The notes under the pieces were generated by a model. It was given only the letters and a program-made list of their open reading frames with translations, searched no databases and was not told where the DNA came from. From contig JAFYLH010000016.1 of the NCBI GenBank assembly GCA_017537175.1, positions 34,371 to 98,370 on the forward strand: a stretch of DNA of 64,000 nt, in the 5' to 3' direction. The DNA is from Clostridia bacterium (lineage in GTDB: Bacteria; Bacillota; Clostridia; Oscillospirales; CAG-272). A program made the position numbers and the translations under genes. Below, in pieces: positions 38,611-47,399 of this stretch; within the stretch, counting starts at the first letter, position 1; every line of letters starts with the position of its first letter.

Positions 38611-39543
38611 TTATACAAAACAAGACTCTATGACCCTGTTACACTCTATAGGCGAATATCTCCAATTATCTATATGTGTCAACCCGTCTGTATAATAATC
38701 CGTAACATTGCGTGCAATCTTAACATCACAGGTATCTATAAGCACCAGCTTTATCTTCATACGGTCGGCAAATATATTCTTAATGTAGACAGAGGCTCCC
38801 TTGCCCACCTCAACACCGCTTCTGTATTCGGCAAGACCTGCGAGGTTAGGCGCAAGCTCTACAAATATGCCGTAATCCTCAATACTCCTAACTATCCCCG
38901 CAACAGTCTGCCCTACAGCAAAGCGCTTTGCGTTCTGCTCCCATGTTCCTAGCAGCTCCTTATGGGATACATATATACGCGATGTGTTATAATCAATAGA
39001 CTTGATAACTGTATTTATGTACATACCTACCTCAAAGCGGTCGCAGGGGTGAGATATGCGTGATACCGATATTGCATCTATCGGTAACAGAGAAACGATA
39101 CCGCAACCAACATCAACAAATGCACCAAAGTGCTCCATATGGGTCACCCTTGAGGGTACAACATCCCCGGGTATAAGATCACCAAGATAATTGTTAAAGC
39201 AATCAAGCTGCGCGGCACGACGGGATAATATTGCAACAGGTTCACTTCTATCATTATATATTATGTTTAGGATCTTAAAGCACACAGGCTTCCCCACACG
39301 GGTGATAACAGCGATATCCTTTACACCGTCATCGTCGCAAAAAGCGCATTCTTCCCTTTTCATTATCCCGGTAACACCGCCGATAGAAAACTCAAGGGTC
39401 ATATCCGATGTGCATCTGTGTGCAACTGCCTCAAGAATAATACCCTTAGCCATTGCCGCCTCAAGGCCCTGTAAGGATGATATATACCCGGTGTTCTCCT
39501 TACTTCCTATTCTTTTACCCTCGGGTAAGTAATTATAAATCAT
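38611..39543 (-). CDS. S1 RNA-binding domain protein
   Basis: A 310-residue protein with repeated S1 (OB-fold) domains: one at about 28-105, a clear one with PGDVVPSRVTHMEHFGAFVD (about 120-190) and another with VGQTVAGIVRSIEDYGIFVE (about 210-275). It resembles ribosomal protein S1-like RNA-binding proteins but is shorter than S1 of Proteobacteria. In many Clostridia the main S1 is fused to IspH, so this may be an extra copy. Ribosome binding site GGAGG lies seven bases before the ATG. It is convergent with alaS and divergent from rplM. Confidence 0.85.
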   Translation of the reverse strand: MIYNYLPEGKRIGSKENTGYISSLQGLEAAMAKGIILEAVAHRCTSDMTLEFSIGGVTGIMKREECAFCDDDGVKDIAVITRVGKPVCFKILNIIYNDRSEPVAILSRRAAQLDCFNNYLGDLIPGDVVPSRVTHMEHFGAFVDVGCGIVSLLPIDAISVSRISHPCDRFEVGMYINTVIKSIDYNTSRIYVSHKELLGTWEQNAKRFAVGQTVAGIVRSIEDYGIFVELAPNLAGLAEYRSGVEVGKGASVYIKNIFADRMKIKLVLIDTCDVKIARNVTDYYTDGLTHIDNWRYSPIECNRVIESCFV

Positions 39544-39730
39544 ATTAAACCTCCGTACATTTGATAATTCATTGATATATCTATTTAAAACATGGTATTT
39601 TTATGTTAACCAAAATATTAATTTTTTGTATCCGTATTTTTGTTAGGATGAGAAAAAGAGAGATATTAGGAGCATTTACGAGATAGTTACTTCATAAATT
39701 AAAAATACATAAAATTATTTGAAAAATCTA

Positions 39731-39759
39731 TTGACACTGCCATTTTGTTGTGCTATAAT
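39731..39759 (+). promoter_or_regulatory. Consensus sigma-A promoter of rplM-rpsI
   Basis: TTGACA (39731-39736), 17 bases, TATAAT (39754-39759), about 50 bases before the rplM start. The 266-base divergent gap from the S1 gene holds nothing else I can support. Confidence 0.85.
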
Positions 39760-39810
39760 CTTACCCGTTATGAATAAAAATTAAGAAAATTTTCAGGAGG
39801 ATTCAGATCA

Positions 39811-40233
39811 ATGTCCACTTTCATGGCTAAAAAAGAAACCATTGAACGCAACTGGTATGTTATCGACGCGGCCGGCAAGCCCCTCGGTAAGACAGCTGCA
39901 GCTGCTGCTAACATTCTTCGCGGCAAGCATCGCCCTGAGTTTACACCTCATGTAGACTGCGGTGAGTTCGTTATAATCATCAACTGCGAAAAGGCAGTTC
40001 TCACAGGTAAGAAGCTCGATCAGAAGTACTACCGTCACCACTCCGGTTACATCGGTGGTCTCAAGGAGATCCAGTACCGTAAGCTTATGGCTACCAAGCC
40101 CGAGTTTGCTATGCAGCTCGCAGTTAAGGGTATGCTTCCCAAGAATTCTATCGGTGCAAAGTCCCTCACAAGACTTAAGACAGTTCGCGGCGCAGAGCAC
40201 AAGCATGCTGCTCAGAAGCCCGTTGAGCTTTAA
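39811..40233 (+). CDS. rplM: 50S ribosomal protein L13
   Basis: Ribosomal protein of 140 residues with the L13 pattern [29 protein letters not shown], and [13 protein letters not shown]. The ATG follows AGGAGG. It is co-transcribed with rpsI, the universal pairing. Codon use is strongly biased, as expected for a highly expressed gene. Confidence 0.97.
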   Translation: MSTFMAKKETIERNWYVIDAAGKPLGKTAAAAANILRGKHRPEFTPHVDCGEFVIIINCEKAVLTGKKLDQKYYRHHSGYIGGLKEIQYRKLMATKPEFAMQLAVKGMLPKNSIGAKSLTRLKTVRGAEHKHAAQKPVEL

Positions 40234-40258
40234 TTATCGGGAAAGGAGTTAAACAGAA

Positions 40259-40669
40259 ATGGCAGTTAATTATCAGTCCGCAAAACCCTACTTCTACGGC
40301 ACAGGCAGAAGAAAGAGCTCTGTTGCTCGTGTTCGTCTTGTTCCCGGTACAGGTGTTGTTACCATCAACGGCCGCGACATCGACGATTACTTTGGTCTTG
40401 AGACCCTCAAGCTTATCGTAAACCAGCCCTTTGGCGTTACCAACACCGTTGGTAAGTTCGATATCATCTGCAGAGTTAACGGCGGCGGCTTCTCCGGTCA
40501 GGCAGGCGCTATCCGTCACGGTGTTGCAAGAGCACTTCTCCAGGCAGACGAAAACTACAGAGCAGAGCTTAAGAAGGCAGGCTTCCTCACCAGAGACCCT
40601 CGTATGAAGGAAAGAAAGAAGTACGGTCTCAAGGCAGCTCGTCGTGCACCCCAGTTCTCCAAGAGATAA
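40259..40669 (+). CDS. rpsI: 30S ribosomal protein S9
   Basis: A 136-residue protein with [18 protein letters not shown] and the typical C-terminus [16 protein letters not shown], whose tail reaches the ribosomal P site. It starts 25 bases after rplM behind GGAAAGGAG. No strong terminator is seen after it. Confidence 0.97.
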   Translation: MAVNYQSAKPYFYGTGRRKSSVARVRLVPGTGVVTINGRDIDDYFGLETLKLIVNQPFGVTNTVGKFDIICRVNGGGFSGQAGAIRHGVARALLQADENYRAELKKAGFLTRDPRMKERKKYGLKAARRAPQFSKR

Positions 40670-40785
40670 TTTTCCTCCCAACCGAATATACATTATTGTA
40701 TGTTCATATACTTTATCTCTCAGAGCAATATAAACAAATAAAATATCAATCCAATTTGGTTTTGGTATAATAGGAGGTAATGCTT

Positions 40786-41808
40786 ATGTACTCTCAGCAC
40801 AGCTCCGAAAATCCAATCCGAACAAAAATCAGCAAATTCCCCAGATTATTTTCCCAAGTGAACTTCCCGACCGCAAAGATCCCCGGCCATTCCCTGCTGG
40901 TGAACTTTGCAAAACCCATTAAAACAGTTTTCGTCATCCTTATCACAGTTATACTTTTTGTAGGCTTTATTTTGGGTGCGTACGCTATCGAGGGTTCCTA
41001 CAATGTCGGATTTACACCGGATTTTCAAAACCAGCAGACTTTATACTCTTCGGGCAACTCATTCTTTGGCAAGTATACCGATCTTATTACCGTCAAGGTA
41101 ACGGTTCACGGTACACAGGAATTTTCTATCTATACCGATGAAGTTACTGTCGGAGAGCTTATTGACAGTCTTGCTATCAAGCTTGATGCAAACGATACTG
41201 TTAACCACGAAAAAACAGATACTGTTTTTGACGGTATGCAGATCCGCATCGACCGTGTTGAAACAAAAACACATACAGAAACAGTAACAGTCCCCTTCAC
41301 CACAAAGACTATCGAATCTCAAACCATACCCAAGGGAACCAAAAAGGTTCTTCAGGCAGGCTCTAACGGTTCTACCACACAGACAGTTACCGAGACATAT
41401 GTCAACGGCGAGCTGCAGAACAGAGATGTTGTTGTAGAAACAGTTAATGTAACTCCTGTGGAGGAAGTAGTTGAGCTTGGTGTCGGAGGCGTTTACACAG
41501 ACATCAACGGAAACAGCTATGCTTATTCCTATTACATTGATGTAACGGCTACAGCATACGGTACTCTTTCCGGTATAACTGCATCAGGTAAAGCCATTGA
41601 GTTGGGTATGATTGCAGTTGACCCAAGAGTAATTCCTCTTGGTACCAAGGTATATCTCACCGGTTCGTGGGGTGACATGGGTGTTCACTCTGCAGAAGAT
41701 ACCGGCGGATCTATCAAGGGTAACAAGATAGATGTATATTTGGGCGATGACTACAATCTGCTCAGACAGTTTGGCCGTCGTTCTATGCGAGTTTATATAC
41801 TCGACTGA
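40786..41808 (+). CDS. Cell-wall protein with G5 and 3D (Rpf-like) domains
   Basis: A 340-residue membrane-anchored or secreted protein of the YabE/YuiC type. It has one membrane segment (about 45-68), a DUF348-like repeat (ITVKVTVHGTQEFSIYTDEV), a G5 domain (about 165-235, rich in VETKTHTETVTVP and GTKKVLQAG), and a C-terminal 3D domain (DVTATAYGTLSGITASG, IAVDPRVIPLGTKVY, and AEDTGGSIKGNKIDVYL) whose aspartates give it the name. 3D domains form the double-psi barrel of lytic transglycosylase-like enzymes, so it probably acts on peptidoglycan. The ATG at 40786 has AGGAGG eight bases upstream. Confidence 0.88.
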   Translation: MYSQHSSENPIRTKISKFPRLFSQVNFPTAKIPGHSLLVNFAKPIKTVFVILITVILFVGFILGAYAIEGSYNVGFTPDFQNQQTLYSSGNSFFGKYTDLITVKVTVHGTQEFSIYTDEVTVGELIDSLAIKLDANDTVNHEKTDTVFDGMQIRIDRVETKTHTETVTVPFTTKTIESQTIPKGTKKVLQAGSNGSTTQTVTETYVNGELQNRDVVVETVNVTPVEEVVELGVGGVYTDINGNSYAYSYYIDVTATAYGTLSGITASGKAIELGMIAVDPRVIPLGTKVYLTGSWGDMGVHSAEDTGGSIKGNKIDVYLGDDYNLLRQFGRRSMRVYILD

Positions 41809-41818
41809 TATCAATGAC

Positions 41819-41876
41819 AAAGGCGTCGTTTAAGGACAGTAAGTATTGCCCTTTTCAAACTGACGCCTTTTTCATT
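41819..41876. terminator. Likely bidirectional terminator between convergent genes
   Basis: Nine-bp arms AAAGGCGTC (41819-41827) and GACGCCTTT (41862-41870) with a 34-base loop; the plus-strand side continues into TTCATTATTTT. The long loop lowers certainty. Confidence 0.6.
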
Positions 41877-43410
41877 ATTTTATTGCACATTTAAACCACT
41901 TTACATCTTCATATGTAACAGCCCTGGTCAACAAAAGAAATCCGCAGTATACAAGTACGGCAAGGGTGATCCCCAACACACCTATCACAGTTGAATGAAG
42001 TGACAGCACAGCATCAAACGATAGTATAAGCTTGACTGCATATGTTGCCGCCAATACCGAGCATAACGGCTTTATGACCCATTTAACGATCTTCAATTTG
42101 CTGTTACATCTTTTAAATAAGCGCATAGCGCTCAAAGACGCGTTTATTATTTCCATAACGAATATCACTACCACATATCCGTATACACCCCATACAGGCA
42201 CTAAAAAATACACCAATACAACACTCATAAACGCATCGAAAATATTAACGCGCATCGAATAAAGCTGCTCACCCATTCCCTTAAGGACACCGTCGATAAC
42301 ATGGTCAAGATACATTACCGGAATAAGCGGTGCCATAACCTTTATAAACAATCCTGCTTCTGCTGAATTGTATATCATATGGCCGAGCTCTGAGGAAAAG
42401 CAGATCATAACTCCCGACACACCAATGCCAAAGCACAGAGCTATTTGAAATACCCTTTCTACAATAGCATCTACTCTTTTATTTTCCTGTGCGGCAAGAG
42501 ATTGCGCCACCTCAGGAACCAACAATCCCGCAAAGGAGCTCATTATTGCCATGGGAAACAGGATTATGGGCATAACCATTCCGTGTAGAATACCGTATGA
42601 TGCAAGCGCAGAATCGCTGCTTGAGCCGAATTTTCTCAGTCCTCTGGGTATCAGCATATGCTCTACGCTTACCAAAGCACTTCTTACATAAGCACTGAAC
42701 GCTATGGGTAATGAAATAGAAAGCAGCTTTTTAGTAAGATTTTTTTCACAACCGCTTCCCTTTTTAATATGTTTTTTCAGATCCGCCTTATATAGAATAT
42801 ACGAAATTATAAAGGCAGATGCTTCACTTATTACCGTTCCGCCGATAAGGGCAGCACAGGCATAAGCAGTCCCCTTGGGCAACAGCATTCCAAGAAGCTT
42901 TACGGTTACCGAAATTGTAACGAGCTGCTCCCCTAACTGTACAAGCGCACTTTTATATACTCTTCTTACAGCGGTAAAATATCCAGAGAGAGCCGAGGAT
43001 AGCGAAATAAAGGGCAATGCCGCTGACAATAATCTAAGCGGAACTACGCATCGGGTATCACACAAAAGATAAACCGATATAGGCTTTGCTAAAATATATA
43101 ATAAAAGCATTGCCGTACAGCCAAAGCAAAGAGCATAGCAAATGCATCTTCTCATCACACGGCTTATATCCTCAGAATGACCTCTGCCAACAGCCTCGGC
43201 AGTCATCCTTGTGGATGCAAAGTTTACTCCGGATGTTGCAAATGTTATTGCAAATCCACCCACACTCATTATAAGTGAGTACAAGCCAATACCGCCTGCT
43301 CCAATGCGTCCTGTCACATAAACATTAAACACTACCGAAACAAATCTCATAACAAGGGTTACGGCGGTCATTAAAATAAGGTTATAAAAAATAGCCTTGC
43401 TTCTTTTCAA
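41875..43410 (-). CDS. SpoVB/MurJ-like polysaccharide flippase (MOP superfamily)
   Basis: A 511-residue membrane protein with about 14 helices, of the oligosaccharidyl-lipid flippase group that includes SpoVB and lipid II flippases. Typical pieces are VTLVMRFVSVVFNVYVTGRI, GIGLYSLIMSVGGFAITFAT and PALPFISLSSALSGYFTAVRR-like text near 140. The start is a TTG at 43410 with AGGTGA upstream; no earlier ATG exists and the next in-frame ATG would cut the first helix. It is divergent from gdhA; a 14-bp palindrome lies at its 5' end. Confidence 0.87.
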   Translation of the reverse strand: MKRSKAIFYNLILMTAVTLVMRFVSVVFNVYVTGRIGAGGIGLYSLIMSVGGFAITFATSGVNFASTRMTAEAVGRGHSEDISRVMRRCICYALCFGCTAMLLLYILAKPISVYLLCDTRCVVPLRLLSAALPFISLSSALSGYFTAVRRVYKSALVQLGEQLVTISVTVKLLGMLLPKGTAYACAALIGGTVISEASAFIISYILYKADLKKHIKKGSGCEKNLTKKLLSISLPIAFSAYVRSALVSVEHMLIPRGLRKFGSSSDSALASYGILHGMVMPIILFPMAIMSSFAGLLVPEVAQSLAAQENKRVDAIVERVFQIALCFGIGVSGVMICFSSELGHMIYNSAEAGLFIKVMAPLIPVMYLDHVIDGVLKGMGEQLYSMRVNIFDAFMSVVLVYFLVPVWGVYGYVVVIFVMEIINASLSAMRLFKRCNSKLKIVKWVIKPLCSVLAATYAVKLILSFDAVLSLHSTVIGVLGITLAVLVYCGFLLLTRAVTYEDVKWFKCAIK

Positions 43411-43422
43411 GATAATTCACCT

Positions 43423-43436
43423 CATAGAATTCTATG
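43423..43436. promoter_or_regulatory. Perfect palindrome between spoVB-like gene and gdhA, possible operator
   Basis: CATAGAATTCTATG, 14 bp, fully self-complementary, placed 13 bases before the flippase TTG and 55 bases before gdhA. It touches the flippase ribosome binding site region, so a bound dimeric repressor could affect both genes. No loop or T-run, so it is not a terminator. Confidence 0.35.
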
Positions 43437-43490
43437 CGGCAGAAATATAAAATAAGATATAAATAATTAACATAAGAGAGGTAAACCACA

Positions 43491-44846
43491 ATGGAAATCA
43501 AAAACAGCTATCTTCAGAAGGTATACGAAGATACAGTAAAGCGTAATGCACATCAGCCTGAATTTCTTCAGACAGTAGAGGAGGTTTTTGCTACCCTTTC
43601 TCCCGTTGCTGATCAGAGACCCGACCTTATCAATGCAGGTGTGTTTGACAGAATTCCCGAACCCGAGAGAGCTATCAGCTTCCGTGTAAGCTGGGTAGAC
43701 GATGCAGGCAAGGTTCAGGTAAACCGCGGTTACAGAGTTCAGTTCAACTCTGCTATCGGTCCTTACAAGGGCGGTCTCAGATTCCATCCCACAGTTAACG
43801 AGTCTGTTATCAAGTTCCTCGGCTTTGAGCAGACCTTTAAGAACAGCCTTACTGGTCTCCCTATGGGCGGCGGTAAGGGCGGCTCCGACTTTGATCCTCA
43901 GGGCAAATCTGACGCAGAGGTTATGCGCTTCTGCCAGAGCTTTATGACCGAGCTTGCAAAGCACATCGGTGCAGATACAGACGTTCCCGCAGGTGATATC
44001 GGTGTTGGTGCCCGTGAGGTAGGTTACCTCTTTGGTCAGTACAAGAGACTCCGCAACGAGTTCACCGGCGTTCTTACAGGTAAGGGCTTCTCCTACGGCG
44101 GTTCTCTTATCCGTCCCGAGGCTACAGGCTTTGGCGCAGTTTATTATGCGGTTGAGATGCTCAAGTACTTTGGTGACGACATCAAGGGTAAGACCTTTGC
44201 TGTTTCCGGCTTCGGTAATGTTGCCTGGGGTACTGTTAAGAAGATCAACGAGCTTGGCGGTAAGGTAGTTACCATCTCCGGTCCTGACGGTTATATCTAC
44301 GATCCCGACGGCGTTGCAACCGAGGAAAAGATCAACTATATGCTCGAAATGCGTGCTTCCTGCCGTAACAGAGTTCAGGACTATGCTGATAAGTTCGGTG
44401 TTGAGTTCTTTGCAGGCGAAAAGCCTTGGGGTACTAAGGTTGACATCATTATGCCCTGTGCTACTCAGAACGAAGTTCGCATCGAGGATGCAGAAAAGAT
44501 CGTTACAAACGGTATCAAGTACTATGTTGAGGTTTCAAACATGCCTACAACCAACGATGCTATGAGCTACCTCAAGGAGAACGGCGTTATCGTTGCTCCC
44601 TCCAAGGCTGTTAACGCAGGCGGTGTTGCAGTTTCCGGTCTCGAAATGAGCCAGAACTCCATGAGATATAACTGGACTGCAGAAGAGGTTGATGCAAAGC
44701 TTCATCAGATCATGTCCGATATCTTTGCAAACTCTGTAAAGGCTGCTAACAAGTACGGTCTCGGTGATGACCTTGTTGCAGGTGCCAATATCGCAGGCTT
44801 TGAGAAGGTAGCTGAGGCTATGCTCGCTCAGGGTATTGCATATTAA
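43491..44846 (+). CDS. gdhA: NADP-type glutamate dehydrogenase
   Basis: Reductive amination of 2-oxoglutarate to glutamate, main ammonium entry. The 451-residue protein has GPYKGGLRFHPTVNES, the catalytic lysine motif PMGGGKGGSDFDPQGKSD, and the nucleotide-binding VSGFGNVAWG. Length and motifs fit the hexameric small-subunit family. AGAGG precedes the ATG. Strong codon bias suggests high expression. With citrate synthase nearby (47.4 kb) it fits a 2-oxoglutarate-to-glutamate route, though they are separate transcripts. Confidence 0.96.
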   Translation: MEIKNSYLQKVYEDTVKRNAHQPEFLQTVEEVFATLSPVADQRPDLINAGVFDRIPEPERAISFRVSWVDDAGKVQVNRGYRVQFNSAIGPYKGGLRFHPTVNESVIKFLGFEQTFKNSLTGLPMGGGKGGSDFDPQGKSDAEVMRFCQSFMTELAKHIGADTDVPAGDIGVGAREVGYLFGQYKRLRNEFTGVLTGKGFSYGGSLIRPEATGFGAVYYAVEMLKYFGDDIKGKTFAVSGFGNVAWGTVKKINELGGKVVTISGPDGYIYDPDGVATEEKINYMLEMRASCRNRVQDYADKFGVEFFAGEKPWGTKVDIIMPCATQNEVRIEDAEKIVTNGIKYYVEVSNMPTTNDAMSYLKENGVIVAPSKAVNAGGVAVSGLEMSQNSMRYNWTAEEVDAKLHQIMSDIFANSVKAANKYGLGDDLVAGANIAGFEKVAEAMLAQGIAY

Positions 44847-44861
44847 TTTAATACATACCAT

Positions 44862-44894
44862 ACAACCTCCGATATTTTCGGAGGTTGTTTTTTC
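44862..44894 (+). terminator. Terminator of gdhA
   Basis: Eleven-bp stem ACAACCTCCGA (44862-44872 with 44878-44888), five-base loop, then TTTTTT. Confidence 0.92.
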
Positions 44895-44903
44895 AATCTC
44901 TAC

Positions 44904-44932
44904 TTGATAATACTATAAACATATGATACAAT
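44904..44932 (+). promoter_or_regulatory. Sigma-A promoter of the SLH protein gene
   Basis: TTGATA (44904-44909), 17 bases, TACAAT (44927-44932), 34 bases before the start codon. Confidence 0.65.
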
Positions 44933-44965
44933 TTAACTATAAATAAAGTCCGAAAGGAGATAATT

Positions 44966-47281
44966 ATGAAAATCAAAAGAATTTTAACCTTGGTTCTTGC
45001 TGTGATAATGCTGATTTTATCAGCACAAACGGCTTTTGCAATGGATGTAGATGCGGCAGTATCAGCTAACTGGAACACTTTAGCAGCAAAGTATTCCAAA
45101 GGAACCTGGAAGATCATCGCTCCTAAAGCCGGCGGAAACCAAATTAAAACCGAAGGCTTTACTTTCGATATGGCAGATAACGGAGGTATCAAGGTTGTTA
45201 CCCCTGACTACAAAACATTTGCAGGAACATACGGTGTTTCGGCAGTTACAAGTAAGACAAAAACACCTCTTGACGGTCTCAGTGTAGTTATAACACCCGA
45301 TGAATACGACTCTATGCTTGACGGCTTGAAAGCAGGTAATATCATAGGTATTCTTTGGACCGAAGAACAGATTACCGAAATTGCAAAATATAATGAAAGC
45401 TCTGCCGGATATGACAAGGGACTCTATACGGCTGTTGCAGCATACGATACAGGCCTTCGTCATCTTATCCCCACAGCTGAAAACGCAACACCTCTCACTC
45501 CTGCGTTTGATTCAAAGGCGGCACCAATAGGACAGGCTCTGTATATTTCCCTTACCTGTAATGTTGCGCAAGATGACAATGCTCCTATAGCAACATCTGT
45601 CAGAATAGTATATTATGACGGTTACTATATGAATGACGACGGAAATCCCGGATACAGATGGATATTTACCGCCCGAAATCACCCTGATACCCTCAATTCC
45701 GACTCCACACGACTCTCTCAGCCCTACGAGTCAGTTGATATGTCCAAGGGCATTGCTATCAATGTGAGAGCCGACGAGGAGCTTGGTTTTATTGTAAACA
45801 TCAACGGCTATGACTACTACAGAGGCGAGGATGTAGGCTACTTCCCCGATGCAAAGCAGGATTGGTATGGCTACAGAAACAATGATCTTAACGACGATAA
45901 GATCGAAGAAAGTGACCCTCTTTATCTCAGTACAATGACATATGCAAAGGCCGATATCGACCTTTCCGGACTCAAGACCGCAGGTGACGGGTATGTTACC
46001 ATTGGAGCAGTTTCAAACAATGACCAAAATCTCGAAGGTCATGGTTGTAACTATACCGTAGATAGTATCAACGGTGTTCCTGCTGCAACATGGAACGGAG
46101 AAGCTGTATCGGATCACGAATGTGATTTTGTATATGTTGAAACCGTTGATCCCAACTGTATAAGAGACGGTTATGACTATTACAGATGTTCTGTCTGCGG
46201 AAAGCATAAGACAGACAATATAACACCTCATATCGACCACATTGCAGGCGAAATTAAAAAGTTCGAGGATGCCGTATGTGATAACTACGGCACAATGGCT
46301 GCTCACTGCACCATTTGTAAGCGTATAGTTGAATCCTATGCTATCCCAAAGACCGAGCACACCTTTACAGATGATGTAGTTGTTGTTACAGAAGCAACCT
46401 GCAACACCGACGGTCTTGTCAAGAAGCATTGCAGCACCTGCGGAAAAGACTATGAGATCACCGTCCCCGCGGATCCGTCCACCCATATTATTTCCAATCC
46501 TATCTCTGTAATCGAAACAATAAATGAATCGACCGACTGGTACGGTAAGGTATGCGGAACCTGTAGCGGATGCGGAGAATATATCAATAATACAGTTGAT
46601 ATGTACGGTATTGTCAAGCATTTTACCGATGTCAAGCAAAACAACTGGTTTATGTCTGAGGTAGCATATTGTGTAAACAAAGGCTATGTATCGGGTATGA
46701 CAGAGACCACCTTTGCACCTAACAACATTCTTACAAGAGCACAGTTCCTTACCCTGCTTGCTAAGCTCGACGGGGTAGATCTGACTGTATATGATACCGT
46801 AGAATCAGGCTTTGAGGATGTAAAGACCAATCATTGGTTCAATGAGGTGGTATGCTGGGCGGTAGAAAACGAATTTACAAGCGGCTTATCCGAAACAAAA
46901 TTCGGCCCCAATAACAATATCACCCGCGCTCAGCTTGCAAGATTCTTCTATGTATATACACAAAAGAAAGGCCTTGATGTTTCCGCAGAAGCTGATATAA
47001 GCATATTTAACGATGCCGACAAAGTGCAGGAATGGGCACTCACCCCTGTTAAATGGGCAGTAGCCGAAGGGCTTATTTCCGGACTTAATGCTACAACACT
47101 TGCTCCTAACGCCACTGCCACAAGAGCTCAGGCAGCGCGCATTATTATGATGTATGACAACACCGAGTTTAAGTGCTTGCACCAATGGTCCGAATGGAAA
47201 TTCACAGATGTCCCCGGTGAAACCATAAGAGAATGTAGCATATGCGGAGAGATGGAAACAGAAATTGTTCTTGCAGCATAA
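44966..47281 (+). CDS. Secreted surface protein with three SLH domains and CxxC repeats
   Basis: A 771-residue exported protein: signal peptide 1-25 (ending QTAFA), an N-terminal part of about 370 residues without a recognised domain, then several repeats each with a CxxC pair (CSVC, CTIC, CSTC, CGTCSGC at roughly 400-550), and three S-layer homology domains (from HFTDVKQNNWF, GFEDVKTNHWF and IFNDADKVQEW) with the TRAQ motif in each. SLH domains bind pyruvylated secondary wall polymers, so it is held on the cell wall. Another CxxC (CSIC) follows at the C-terminus. Cargo or enzyme function is not visible. Confidence 0.88.
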   Translation: MKIKRILTLVLAVIMLILSAQTAFAMDVDAAVSANWNTLAAKYSKGTWKIIAPKAGGNQIKTEGFTFDMADNGGIKVVTPDYKTFAGTYGVSAVTSKTKTPLDGLSVVITPDEYDSMLDGLKAGNIIGILWTEEQITEIAKYNESSAGYDKGLYTAVAAYDTGLRHLIPTAENATPLTPAFDSKAAPIGQALYISLTCNVAQDDNAPIATSVRIVYYDGYYMNDDGNPGYRWIFTARNHPDTLNSDSTRLSQPYESVDMSKGIAINVRADEELGFIVNINGYDYYRGEDVGYFPDAKQDWYGYRNNDLNDDKIEESDPLYLSTMTYAKADIDLSGLKTAGDGYVTIGAVSNNDQNLEGHGCNYTVDSINGVPAATWNGEAVSDHECDFVYVETVDPNCIRDGYDYYRCSVCGKHKTDNITPHIDHIAGEIKKFEDAVCDNYGTMAAHCTICKRIVESYAIPKTEHTFTDDVVVVTEATCNTDGLVKKHCSTCGKDYEITVPADPSTHIISNPISVIETINESTDWYGKVCGTCSGCGEYINNTVDMYGIVKHFTDVKQNNWFMSEVAYCVNKGYVSGMTETTFAPNNILTRAQFLTLLAKLDGVDLTVYDTVESGFEDVKTNHWFNEVVCWAVENEFTSGLSETKFGPNNNITRAQLARFFYVYTQKKGLDVSAEADISIFNDADKVQEWALTPVKWAVAEGLISGLNATTLAPNATATRAQAARIIMMYDNTEFKCLHQWSEWKFTDVPGETIRECSICGEMETEIVLAA

Positions 47282-47292
47282 ACGAGTTTATA

Positions 47293-47322
47293 ATAACCGC
47301 TCAAAAGAGCGGTTATTTTTTA
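47293..47322 (+). terminator. Terminator of the SLH protein gene
   Basis: Ten-bp stem ATAACCGCTC (47293-47302 with 47307-47316), AAAA loop, TTTTTT tail. Confidence 0.9.
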
Positions 47323-47332
47323 TCAAAATGTA

Positions 47333-47361
47333 TTGTACATTCTGAAAAAATATGGTATAAT
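47333..47361 (+). promoter_or_regulatory. Sigma-A promoter of citrate synthase
   Basis: TTGTAC (47333-47338), 17 bases, perfect TATAAT (47356-47361), 38 bases before the ATG. Confidence 0.7.
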
Positions 47362-47399
47362 AACTTAATTATAAAAATTTATGAATAACGGAGGTAATT

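Noticed and set aside
39652..39690. 12-codon frame MRKREILGAFTR upstream of rplM, considered as a leader peptide
   Set aside because: It lies upstream of the rplM promoter, has no ribosome binding site and no attenuator follows.
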